Source: Parafrigoribacterium_A sp035571875
Lineage (GTDB): Bacteria; Actinomycetota; Actinomycetes; Actinomycetales; Microbacteriaceae
Direction: 5' to 3'
DNA length: 64,000 nucleotides
Assembly: GCA_035571875.1 (NCBI GenBank)
Contig: DATNBR010000079.1
Location: 1 to 64,000, forward strand
The notes under the pieces are model-generated. The model did not search any database. It worked only from the letters and a program-made list of their open reading frames with translations, and was not told where the DNA came from. Position 1 is the stretch's first letter, and every line of letters begins with the position of its first letter. Shown one piece after another: positions 56,567-64,000 of this stretch. Made by a program: the position numbers and the translations under genes.

Positions 56567-57678
56567 GCGCCCCCTCCGAAGGAGTTCTCGTAGTCTTCGA
56601 GCCAGCGCTTCTGCTCGGTGATCAGCGGGTGCGGCTCCGAATAGACGTGATCGAAGATGAGGTCTCTGGATGGTGGGCCGAGCTGCAGTGTTCGGGCACG
56701 CACATCCGCGGCGAAGTCTTCGGCCTCGACCGCGAGCTCGGCGAAGAAACTGTCGCCCTCGCCGCGTGAGCGAAGCCAGGTCTCGAAGCGCACTATGGGA
56801 TCCCGCGCGATCCAGGAGTCGAGCTCGGCGTTCAGTCGATACTTGCTGGGGTCATCACTCGTGGTGTGCGCACCGATGCGATAGGTGAGCGCCTCGATGA
56901 ACCTCGGCCCCCCGCCGGAGCGCGCCTCCTCGAGGTTGCTGCGGCTGACCGCGTAGCTCGCGAGAACGTCATTGCCGTCGATCTGGATGCCGGGAATGCC
57001 GAAGCCGCCCGCGCGCTGGGCGAGCGGGCCGCGCGACTGCACGTCGACCGGCACCGAGATGGCCCACTGGTTGTTCTGCAGGAAGAAGACCTCGGGGGTC
57101 TGGAAGCTCGCCGCGAAGACGAGAGACTCGCTGACATCGCCCTCGCTCGTCGATCCGTCGCCGAAGTAGACGATGACCGCCTGATCGCGCTCCGGGTCGC
57201 CCGTGCCGCTCGCGCCGTCGAGGCCGATGCCCATCGCGAAGCCGGTGGCGTGCAGGGTCTGCGTGCCGAGCACGAGCGTGTAGAGGTGGAAGTTGCCGCG
57301 CTCGGCCGGGTTCCAGCCGCCGTTCGTGACGCCGCGCATGAGGCGGATGATGTCGATCGGGTCGACGCCTCGATGCAGTGCGACGGCGTGCTCCCGGTAG
57401 GAGGGGAACACGTGATCCTGGCCGCGCAGCGCGTGCGCGGAGCCGACCTGGGCGGCCTCCTGCCCGTGACTCGGCGGCCACAGGGCGAGCTGCCCCTGGC
57501 GCTGCAGGTTGGTCGCTTCGAGATCGAAACGGCGGGTGATGACCATGTCGCGGTGAAGCCGACGAAGCTGCTCGTCATCCAGCGCCTCGATATATGGCAG
57601 GTACTGCTCGGCCGCCTCATCGGCAACCAGTGTTCCCTCGGGGGAGAGTAACTGGATCGTCGTTGCAGTTCCTGCCAC
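56563..57678 (-). CDS. 2-oxoacid dehydrogenase E1 alpha subunit
   Basis: 371 aa from a GTG at 57678 with GAGG upstream; an ATG at 57729 lengthens it by 17 residues but lacks a ribosome site. The TPP motif is VYFGDGSTSEGDVSESLVFA followed by FFLQNNQWAIS. RIGAHTTSDDPSKYR matches the phosphorylation-loop region of E1 alpha. First gene of the E1alpha-E1beta-E2 operon. Confidence 0.93.
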   Translation of the reverse strand: MAGTATTIQLLSPEGTLVADEAAEQYLPYIEALDDEQLRRLHRDMVITRRFDLEATNLQRQGQLALWPPSHGQEAAQVGSAHALRGQDHVFPSYREHAVALHRGVDPIDIIRLMRGVTNGGWNPAERGNFHLYTLVLGTQTLHATGFAMGIGLDGASGTGDPERDQAVIVYFGDGSTSEGDVSESLVFAASFQTPEVFFLQNNQWAISVPVDVQSRGPLAQRAGGFGIPGIQIDGNDVLASYAVSRSNLEEARSGGGPRFIEALTYRIGAHTTSDDPSKYRLNAELDSWIARDPIVRFETWLRSRGEGDSFFAELAVEAEDFAADVRARTLQLGPPSRDLIFDHVYSEPHPLITEQKRWLEDYENSFGGGA

Positions 57679-57733
57679 GATTACCTCGCCGTTCTGTCTG
57701 AGCTTTCGGTGGTGGGCCTGCCGCACCAAGTCT

Positions 57734-58840
57734 CTAATCTAGCTGCGCCCCAGACACCGTACTTGGTAGGTCGCGCACAACCTCTGTCGAAGCCTTTAGG
57801 AGTTTATCCACAGACTGCGCCTCACCAATCGACACCCGGATGCCGTCGGAGCCGAGTGCGCGCGCCACGATTCCGTGCGAGGCCAGCACCTCCGCGGCGC
57901 GCTCGGTCGCGTCGCCCGTCTCGAGCCAGACGAAGTTGCCCTGGGGTTTCGGCACGCTCCAGCCCTGATCGATGAGCGCCTGCCAGACCTGGTCGCGCAG
58001 CACGGTGAGGCGGGCAACGCGCTCGAGCAGCGCGCCCTCGTGGTCGAGCGAGGCGAGAGCAGCGTGCTGCGCCGGCGTCGTGACCGACAGCGGGATCGCG
58101 GTGGCGCGAGCGGCGTCGAGAATGGAGGCGGCGCCGATCGCGTAGCCGATGCGCAGGCCGGCGAGACCGTAGGCCTTGGAGAACGTGCGCAACACGACGA
58201 CGTTCGGATAGCGGGAGAGCACGTCGGCACCGCGCACGGCCGCGGGGTCGGTCACGAACTCGGCGTAGGCCTCGTCGAGCAGCACGAGGATGTGCTCGGG
58301 CACGGCCGTCATGAACGCCGCGAATTCCTCGGCGGTCACGATGGTGCTCGTGGGGTTATTCGGGGTGCAGACGATGACGACGCGGGTGCGCTCGGTGATC
58401 GCGGCGGCCATCGCCGGCAGATCGTGCCGGCCGTCGGGCAACACGGGGACTTGCACGCTCGTGGCGCCGGCCACGGTCACGAGTCCCGGATAGGCCTCGA
58501 AGGATCGCCACGCGTACACGACCTCGTCTCCGGTGCTCGCTGCGGCCTGGATGAGCTGGGCGATGATCGAGACGGAACCGGCGCCGAGGTGCACCTCTTC
58601 CATGGCGACGCCGAAGCGGTGCGCGAGGCGTTGGCGCAGGTGCACGCCCGCCGCATCCGGATAGCGGTTGATGCCACTGGCCTTCGCGACGGCCTGCAGC
58701 ACCTCGGGCAACGGCTCAAACGGGTTCTCGTTCGACGACAGCTTGAACGCGTCATCGGCCGCTGGCTTGCCCTGCGCATAGGCGGCGAGCGCGGTGATCT
58801 CCGGGCGAAGGCGAACCGGGGAGTCGTCTGAACTGGTCAC
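57734..58840 (-). CDS. hisC: Histidinol-phosphate (or aromatic) aminotransferase
   Basis: 368 aa. Class I/II PLP enzyme: SSNENPFEPLPEVLQA, ICTPNNPTST-type VCTPNNPTSTI, LDEAYAEFV and PLP Lys in RTFSKAYGLAGLRIGYA. No other his genes are in the window, so it may be the stand-alone Pat-type aromatic aminotransferase rather than biosynthetic HisC; the two cannot be separated by eye. It is followed by the E1 alpha gene on the same strand. Confidence 0.88.
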   Translation of the reverse strand: MTSSDDSPVRLRPEITALAAYAQGKPAADDAFKLSSNENPFEPLPEVLQAVAKASGINRYPDAAGVHLRQRLAHRFGVAMEEVHLGAGSVSIIAQLIQAAASTGDEVVYAWRSFEAYPGLVTVAGATSVQVPVLPDGRHDLPAMAAAITERTRVVIVCTPNNPTSTIVTAEEFAAFMTAVPEHILVLLDEAYAEFVTDPAAVRGADVLSRYPNVVVLRTFSKAYGLAGLRIGYAIGAASILDAARATAIPLSVTTPAQHAALASLDHEGALLERVARLTVLRDQVWQALIDQGWSVPKPQGNFVWLETGDATERAAEVLASHGIVARALGSDGIRVSIGEAQSVDKLLKASTEVVRDLPSTVSGAQLD

Positions 58841-58963
58841 GGTGCAAGCCTAGGACGGCAGCGGACGCAGCATGCCCCTTCGACAGGCTCAGCGAGCGCA
58901 GGTGAGCCGGCGATGCATGAAGCGTCATTGCGGCCCGAGGAAGGCGCAGGGCATAGTTGTGCC

Positions 58964-59359
58964 ATGTCAAGATTCCTCGTTCGCCTCGTCATCAATGCGG
59001 TTGCCCTGTGGTTGACCACCCTCATCGTCACCGGTGTGACCGTGCGGCCGTTCGCTCCAGGTGACACTCTCGCCTGGGTGCTGACCTACCTCCTCATCGC
59101 GCTGGTCTTCGGCATCGTGAACGGGATCATCGGCAACCTCATCCGCATCGTCGCCTTTCCCCTCTACATCATCACGCTCGGTCTCATCGCGCTCGTCGTC
59201 AACGCACTCCTCCTGCTTCTGGTCAGCTGGATCACCACCCTCCTCGGCTTCGGGCTCTACATCGCCAGCTTCTGGTGGGGTGTGCTCGGCGCCCTCGTGC
59301 TCGCGCTCCTGAGCTGGCTCATCGGCATCCTGCTGCGGCCGGTGATCGGGCGCAGGTAG
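58964..59359 (+). CDS. Holin superfamily IV-like 4-helix membrane protein
   Basis: 131 aa from the ATG at 58964. Four membrane helices; LVFGIVNGIIGNLIRIVAFP and LYIITLGLIALVVNALLLLL are the PF04020 (YvlD / mycobacterial phage holin-like) pattern. Despite the name these are chromosomal proteins of unknown function, and there is no phage context here. Ends 3 bases before the convergent hydrolase stop. Confidence 0.88.
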   Translation: MSRFLVRLVINAVALWLTTLIVTGVTVRPFAPGDTLAWVLTYLLIALVFGIVNGIIGNLIRIVAFPLYIITLGLIALVVNALLLLLVSWITTLLGFGLYIASFWWGVLGALVLALLSWLIGILLRPVIGRR

Positions 59360-59362
59360 CGA

Positions 59363-60787
59363 TCATCCGGCGGTCCTGACCGCATGGAAGTAGCTGGAGT
59401 GCACGCCGGTGGTTTGGTCGGAGAAACGGCTCAGCGCATCCCTGGTGCTCGCGAGCCGCTGCTCGTCTGAGGCGTCGGCGAGACTCGCCGTGTGCCGATA
59501 GTTCGAGAGTTCGTGGGCGGGGAAGAAGACGTCGCCCGAGTAGGGATGATCGCCGTACACGGTGCGCGTGACGAGCACGGGGTCTGAGGACTTCCACACG
59601 CCGCCGGTGGCGGGCACGAGATCGTCGGCGTGCTCGAGCGCGACATAGGGGATCTCGTGCGGGACCGAGACACCTCCGGCCGGGCCACCGAAGGTGACGA
59701 GCCCGCGCGTGTCGAAGTCTCCGGATGCCGCGAGCTGCGCCGAGAGCAGCCCGCCCTGCGAGTAGCCGGTGAACACGACGGGGGTCGTCGAGTCGATGCC
59801 GGCCTGCTTCATGGCCTGTCGCGCCGCGACCATCGAACCGGAATCGGCACCCGCAACCGCGTTGAGGTTGCTCGTCATGTCCCACGGCTCCCTCGTCGCC
59901 ATGACCGAGCCATCGATGGTACCGCCGAGGTAGACCTCGAAGCGGTCGGGCCCCGTGGGCTGGGAGTACCTGTCGATGCGAATCTGGTCGCGGCCCGTGG
60001 GGATGCGGCTCGCACGCTCGGCGAGACCGGATGGTGGCGCGGCAACGGATCGTGTGGAGCTCAGCGTGGTGCTCACCGGCGTCTCACGAAGCGCGCCCGC
60101 CGCGCCTGCGACTCCGACGGCGACCGCGGCCGAACTCCCGACCCCGAGAATGCCGAGTCCGTCGTCGCCGAGCAGTTCGGCGAGCGGCTCGGGCAGGTGC
60201 ACGAGCCCCTCGCCCAGGTCGTCGGAACTCGAGACGGCGAGCCTCACGAAGCGCACGAAGCCGGGATCGCTGAGAATGCCCTTATTCGACCGCACCCACT
60301 GCTGCACGGTCTGCTCGCGCCGCGCCTCGGGCGTGACGAGCCACGCCGCACCGAGACCGCCGGCTGTCGCGAGCATCCCGGGCAACAGCACCGGAAGGGC
60401 GACCGCGCCCGCAAGCGGGGACCATAAGCCGAGCTGGTAGCCGATGGTCGCGCTGAGCCGCCTGGCCCAACCGTCTACCGCGGCCTCGGCCTCGCCGTAG
60501 GCTGTGGCGGCGTCCGCGATACCGTCGGCGAGCGCGGCCGCTCGAGCTGCGGCCGCTCGCAGCGCCTCCTGCGCCTCCGCCATGGCGTGTTCCGCTCGCA
60601 TCGCGCTGAGCGGTGCGTCCACCGACCGCAGTCGAACGCGACTCACCTCGCCGTCGATCGAGCGCAGCCGTGCTCGACACGCGTGCAGCTCCCCGCCCAG
60701 CTGGTCGAGGTGTCGCTGCTGGGAGAGGAGGGCGGCCGTGGCGACCTCCGTCGACCCGCCGCCGGAGATGGTGAGCTCATCCGACAC
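59363..60787 (-). CDS. Alpha/beta hydrolase with long helical N-terminus
   Basis: 474 aa from a GTG at 60787, overlapping the upstream stop by 11 bases. Residues 15-115 are Ala-rich helices likely to form a coiled coil or WXG-like hairpin. A hydrophobic stretch follows (about 120-150). The hydrolase domain (about 270-474) has the elbow GYSQGG (S343), an Asp in EHADDLVPATGG (D389) and a late His in GVHSSYF. The DxVP placement recalls PE-PPE and Lipase_3 esterases. Together with the WXG-like gene before it, a type VII-exported esterase is suggested. No signal peptide. Confidence 0.8.
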   Translation of the reverse strand: MSDELTISGGGSTEVATAALLSQQRHLDQLGGELHACRARLRSIDGEVSRVRLRSVDAPLSAMRAEHAMAEAQEALRAAAARAAALADGIADAATAYGEAEAAVDGWARRLSATIGYQLGLWSPLAGAVALPVLLPGMLATAGGLGAAWLVTPEARREQTVQQWVRSNKGILSDPGFVRFVRLAVSSSDDLGEGLVHLPEPLAELLGDDGLGILGVGSSAAVAVGVAGAAGALRETPVSTTLSSTRSVAAPPSGLAERASRIPTGRDQIRIDRYSQPTGPDRFEVYLGGTIDGSVMATREPWDMTSNLNAVAGADSGSMVAARQAMKQAGIDSTTPVVFTGYSQGGLLSAQLAASGDFDTRGLVTFGGPAGGVSVPHEIPYVALEHADDLVPATGGVWKSSDPVLVTRTVYGDHPYSGDVFFPAHELSNYRHTASLADASDEQRLASTRDALSRFSDQTTGVHSSYFHAVRTAG

Positions 60788-61109
60788 GGGCGCCGAAACT
60801 CTCTGCTGCGCGCCGGGTCTCGTGCAGTGCGGAGCGCAGTCGGCCGTCAGCGGCGGTGAGATCGGAGCGCAGACGGTCGAGAGCCCAGCTGTAGAAGAGC
60901 TGCGCGAGTCCCCGCCATTCGCTATCGGGGCTCGTGGGCATGAGGTTCGTGGCCTCGGTGAAGCGAGTGAGCACCGCATTCAGTTCTTGCGCCTGATGCT
61001 CGAGGGCCCGGCGCAGCTCGATCGCCGCCGCATCCGCTGCCGGCGACTGCAGGCCCAGCGACTGCAAGCCCAGCGATTCCACGCTGCCGGATGTCGCCCC
61101 ACCGTACAT
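60777..61109 (-). CDS. WXG100-like small protein
   Basis: 110 aa from the ATG at 61109, with AAAGGGG upstream; a long in-frame extension to 61463 overlaps the phosphatase promoter and start. Two Ala/Leu-rich helices (about 25-55 and 66-105) are joined by a turn holding W65-R-G67, the WXG position. The N-terminus repeats GLQSL/GLQSP. No C-terminal YxxxD/E signal is evident. Its pairing with the hydrolase resembles ESX substrate-partner pairs. Inferred. Confidence 0.7.
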   Translation of the reverse strand: MYGGATSGSVESLGLQSLGLQSPAADAAAIELRRALEHQAQELNAVLTRFTEATNLMPTSPDSEWRGLAQLFYSWALDRLRSDLTAADGRLRSALHETRRAAESFGARVG

Positions 61110-61266
61110 AACGCCCCTTTCGCCAGGCGCCCAGTCTGCTTCGATCGCGGCAGCGGCATCCGCTCGCCCGAGCATCTCGTGCACTTTCTGTTCGCCACCT
61201 CGCCTGTGGAGGAATGGAGCCGAAAGACGCTGGTGAGCGATCCGCGATTCTGCGGGACAATGAACC

Positions 61267-61791
61267 ATGAGCTTCGACCGCACCCTCGACGAGTCGGCGC
61301 TGTTCAGGATCTGTTTCGTGTGCACGGGCAACATCTGCCGTTCACCCATGGCCGAGGTGGTCTTTCGCGACATCGTGAAGCGGGCCGGCTTTGAAGGCAA
61401 GGTCACCGTGATCTCCGCCGGAACGGGTGACTGGCACGTCGGCGAACGCTCCGACGATCGCACGGTGGCCGCTCTCGCGGCGCGTGGCTACGATGGGTCA
61501 CGGCATCGCGCGAAGCAGTTCGACACCGCGTGGTTCGATAACCTCGACCTCGTCGTGGTGTTCGACCGGAGCCAGGAGCGGATCATCCGCAGCTGGGCGA
61601 CCTCGGAGGTTGACCGTGGCAAGGTGCGCCTGCTGCTGAGCTTCGACAGCGAGCAGGCCGCCCAGGTCGACGTGCCAGACCCGTACTACTCCGACGCCGC
61701 GATGTTCAATTCGGTGCTCGGCATGATCGAGAAGTCCAGTGCGGCCCTGTTCCGCCAAATCGAACCAGGAATCAGAGGCGTAGTCGCATGA
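61267..61791 (+). CDS. Low-molecular-weight protein-tyrosine phosphatase
   Basis: 174 aa. The P-loop VCTGNICRSPMAE gives the CX5R nucleophile and Arg. The general-acid loop is VPDPYYSD (DPYY). Dephosphorylates protein tyrosine; in actinobacteria such enzymes (PtpA-like) may act on kinases or be secreted. It overlaps purB by 4 bases (ATGA, 61788-61791), so the two are cotranscribed. Confidence 0.94.
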   Translation: MSFDRTLDESALFRICFVCTGNICRSPMAEVVFRDIVKRAGFEGKVTVISAGTGDWHVGERSDDRTVAALAARGYDGSRHRAKQFDTAWFDNLDLVVVFDRSQERIIRSWATSEVDRGKVRLLLSFDSEQAAQVDVPDPYYSDAAMFNSVLGMIEKSSAALFRQIEPGIRGVVA

Positions 61792-63170
61792 GTCCACTGC
61801 CAGAGCAACCACTGAGCCCCCTCGACGGTCGCTATCGTGCCGCGGTGAGCGATCTCGGCGAGTACCTCTCCGAGGCCGGACTCAACCGCGCCAGAGTGCA
61901 GGTCGAGGTGGAGTGGCTCATCTACCTCACCGAGCACGAGCTGTTCGGCTCGACCCGTCTCACGCCCGAGCAGATCTCGTCGCTTCGAACGCTCATCCCA
62001 GCCTTCGGTCAGGCCGACATCGATGAGCTCGCGGAGCTCGAAGCCACCACGCGTCATGACGTGAAGGCGGTCGAATACTACGTGCGGGCGCGCCTTGCGG
62101 CGCTGGGACTCGACCACATCGCCGAGCTGACCCACTTCGCGTGCACGAGCGAAGACGTCAACAACCTCTCCTATGCCGTGACCGTGCGCGATGCGGTGCG
62201 CGAGGTGTGGCTACCGAAGCTCGACGAGGTGATCGAGGCGCTCGCGATGCGGGCGGTCGACCACCGAGCGGATGCGATGCTCGCCCACACCCACGGTCAG
62301 CCCGCGACGCCGACCACGGTCGGCAAGGAGTTCGCGGTCTTCGTGATGCGGCTGAAGCGTCTGCGCGAACAGCTCGACCGCATCGAATTCCTCGGCAAGT
62401 TCAGCGGCGCGACGGGCACCTTCGCCGCCCACGTCGCCGCAGACCCCTCGCAGGACTGGCCCGCGATCTCGAAGGAATTCGTGGAGTCACTCGGCCTCGA
62501 CTGGAATCCGCTCACCACCCAGATCGAGTCGCACGACTGGCAGGCCGAGCTGTACCAGAAGGTCAGCCACGTGAACCGGGTGCTGCACAACCTGTGCACG
62601 GATGTCTGGACCTACATCTCCATGGGCTACTTCACCCAGATTCCGCAGGCCGGCGCCACCGGCTCGTCCACCATGCCGCACAAGATCAACCCGATCCGCT
62701 TCGAGAACGCGGAGGCGAACCTGGAGCTGTCGAGTGCGCTGCTCGACTCGCTCGCGAGCACGCTTGTCACCTCTCGACTGCAGCGCGACCTCACCGATTC
62801 CACCACGCAGCGCAACATCGGTGTGGCGTTCGGTCACTCCGTGCTCGCGCTCGACAACATCCTGCGCGGACTGAGCGAGATCGCGGTGAACCGCACGGCT
62901 CTCGCCGCAGACCTCGATTCCAACTGGGAGGTGCTGGGCGAGGCCATTCAGACGGTCATTCGCGCCGAGGTCACCGCGGGCCGCAGCTCGATCGCCGATC
63001 CCTACGCCATGCTCAAGGAACTCACCCGCGGTAAGAAGGTCGACCAAGCGCAATTGGTGGAGTTTGTGAACGGGCTCGACATCGGGGCGGATGCGAAGGC
63101 TCGCCTCGTCGCCCTGACCCCGGCCGGCTACGTGGGTCTTGCGAGCGACCTCGTGGAGTACGCGGAGTAG
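61788..63170 (+). CDS. purB: Adenylosuccinate lyase
   Basis: 460 aa. Fumarase/aspartase superfamily with the signature loop GSSTMPHKINPIRFENAE and THGQPATPTTVGKEFAVF. It splits SAICAR and adenylosuccinate in purine synthesis. The N-terminus (LSPLDGRYRAAVSDLGEYLS) matches the long PurB form found in E. coli. Confidence 0.97.
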   Translation: MSPLPEQPLSPLDGRYRAAVSDLGEYLSEAGLNRARVQVEVEWLIYLTEHELFGSTRLTPEQISSLRTLIPAFGQADIDELAELEATTRHDVKAVEYYVRARLAALGLDHIAELTHFACTSEDVNNLSYAVTVRDAVREVWLPKLDEVIEALAMRAVDHRADAMLAHTHGQPATPTTVGKEFAVFVMRLKRLREQLDRIEFLGKFSGATGTFAAHVAADPSQDWPAISKEFVESLGLDWNPLTTQIESHDWQAELYQKVSHVNRVLHNLCTDVWTYISMGYFTQIPQAGATGSSTMPHKINPIRFENAEANLELSSALLDSLASTLVTSRLQRDLTDSTTQRNIGVAFGHSVLALDNILRGLSEIAVNRTALAADLDSNWEVLGEAIQTVIRAEVTAGRSSIADPYAMLKELTRGKKVDQAQLVEFVNGLDIGADAKARLVALTPAGYVGLASDLVEYAE

Positions 63171-63191
63171 TCAGGCCGCCAGCGCTCGCTG

Positions 63192-63449
63192 TTAGTGCGC
63201 GCCGCCGTCGCGCTTGTGCGCATCCTGATCCTGCAGGTCGAGCTTCTCTTCCGCGTTGGGCTTCGTCGAGAGTTCGAGCAGAGCGATCGTCACGAGCGTG
63301 ACGATGAAGGCGACGCCGAAGAACACGATGGCGAGCAGCGGTTCTCGCGTCGTGCCCAGGACGATGAGGCCGGTGAAGAGCGCCAGCACTCCGGCGATCA
63401 GGAGATATTCGAGGGGACGCAGCCGGTCACGGCGACTTGGCGTATTCAT
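63192..63449 (-). CDS. Two-helix small membrane protein
   Basis: 85 aa from the ATG at 63449, overlapping the upstream stop by 4 bases (ATGA). Two membrane helices (about 15-35 and 40-62) are followed by an acidic/basic tail ending DAHKRDGGAH. No family recognised. Translationally coupled to the membrane protein before it. Confidence 0.75.
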   Translation of the reverse strand: MNTPSRRDRLRPLEYLLIAGVLALFTGLIVLGTTREPLLAIVFFGVAFIVTLVTIALLELSTKPNAEEKLDLQDQDAHKRDGGAH

Positions 63450-64000
63450 GCGGCCGGGCCGCCTTTCGTCTGGGTTTCCGCGGGCACTGCCGAAGCGGAT
63501 TGGGTTCCCCACTTGGCCGAGAAGCCGGCGATGAGGAGGTAGATGGCAAGTATGGCCCCGTAGGCACCGAGGATGCCCACGGCGACGATCGATGCGTCGA
63601 GCACGCCCGTCGCGCCCTCGGGAGTGCGCACGCGCTGGTGCAGCTCTGGGGGAACCAGCAGGAATGCGACACCCGCGAGAACGGTGAGGATGCCGCCCAC
63701 GCGCCAGTCACCAGAGGCCACGAAACGCCTGCGGGTGCGGAGGCCGCTGTACAACTCGAGAAAACCGGTGAGAAGTGCGAAGGTCGTGAGGATCGACAGG
63801 ACCGCGACGATTCCGCCCCCCTGCAGCAGGATGGCGACGAGACCGAGCACGGCCGTGACAGCACCCTGCGCGACGAGAAAGGGGCGCACTCCGCTGTCGG
63901 CGAGCCGCCGCCACGCGAGTGCGGCCAGAAGCGCGCCGCTCACAAGGGCGAAGACGCCGAAACTCGCCAGGCCGAGCCGCGCTGAGTGATCGGCCGTGAA
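63446..64000 (-). CDS. HdeD/DUF308-like membrane protein (5' end beyond window)
   Basis: The frame stays open to the right edge (185 codons seen). The residues before the internal GTG at 63943 continue a membrane helix (SARLGLASFGVFALVSGALL), so the true start lies outside. Six membrane helices in three pairs; repeats such as VTAVLGLVAILLQGGGIVAV recall HdeD/DUF308. The C-terminus is hydrophilic. Function unknown. Confidence 0.7.
   Translation of the reverse strand, partial: FTADHSARLGLASFGVFALVSGALLAALAWRRLADSGVRPFLVAQGAVTAVLGLVAILLQGGGIVAVLSILTTFALLTGFLELYSGLRTRRRFVASGDWRVGGILTVLAGVAFLLVPPELHQRVRTPEGATGVLDASIVAVGILGAYGAILAIYLLIAGFSAKWGTQSASAVPAETQTKGGPAA

Noticed and set aside
58876..58898. 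CTTCGACAGGCTCAGCGA sequence before the holin-like gene
   Set aside because: It resembles a short repeat I have seen in this bacterial family. I found no second copy in this window, so no repeat is claimed.
58964..59359. Holin annotation as evidence of prophage
   Set aside because: PF04020-type proteins are chromosomal in many bacteria. No other phage gene is present.

Overview
The window is high-GC DNA from a Gram-positive actinobacterium, most likely of the family Microbacteriaceae. The evidence is a dnaK-grpE-dnaJ-hspR operon with HAIR operators, lipobox-type solute-binding proteins in place of periplasmic ones, a Dcd resembling the mycobacterial enzyme, cysteine-free S14/L33 ribosomal proteins, GTG/TTG starts with many 4-base gene overlaps, and the GGTTTCGATACG palindromic repeats I associate with that family. 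I cannot name the genus. Most of the window is chromosomal housekeeping and catabolism. I see no CRISPR array, rRNA, prophage or insertion sequence.

Region by region. 1-4.7 kb: a membrane protein cut by the left edge, then the HspR-controlled heat-shock operon. 4.7-6.4 kb: a small accessory patch with a relBE-like toxin-antitoxin pair, a decayed duplicate of the next transporter's N-terminus, and an HNH nuclease. 6.4-14.4 kb: a UMF1-type MFS transporter, then a two-component system divergent from a lipoprotein/adaptor/MacB-type ABC exporter operon. 14.4-20.5 kb: mixed single genes (thioesterase, PEP-mutase-like enzyme, MarR regulator, idi, dcd, tRNA-Gly(CCC), phosphoribosyltransferase, ChaB-like protein, PdxH-like oxidase, lipoprotein). 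20.5-28.8 kb: two convergent operons forming one sugar-catabolic regulon: DhaK-DhaL kinase, RpiB-type isomerase and GntR regulator on +; TIM-barrel isomerase, dehydrogenase and CUT1 ABC importer on -. Both promoters carry nearly identical ATATCCTATA(T/G)GAA operators. 28.9-33.5 kb: FadE-type acyl-CoA dehydrogenase and etfB-etfA-cytochrome b. 33.7-38.3 kb: the GABA module gabT / pucR-type regulator / gabD.

38.3-46.4 kb: hydrolases, small membrane proteins, a PIF1-like helicase, a CopD-CtaG fusion and HU. 46.5-50.6 kb: a zinc-homeostasis block, with cysteine-poor L28, L33 and S14 next to zur-znuBCA and a Zur box before znuA. 50.6-53.9 kb: a glycine-betaine importer (proV-proW-proX). 54.2-58.8 kb: a three-gene 2-oxoacid dehydrogenase operon (E1alpha, E1beta, E2) and hisC. 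58.9-64 kb: a holin-like membrane protein, a WXG-like protein paired with a secreted-type alpha/beta hydrolase, a low-molecular-weight phosphatase with purB, and two membrane proteins, the last cut by the right edge.

The most promising uncharacterised systems are the GntR-controlled catabolic regulon, the WXG-like/hydrolase pair, the lipoprotein-containing MacB exporter with its own sensor kinase, and the etfBA-cytochrome b unit.
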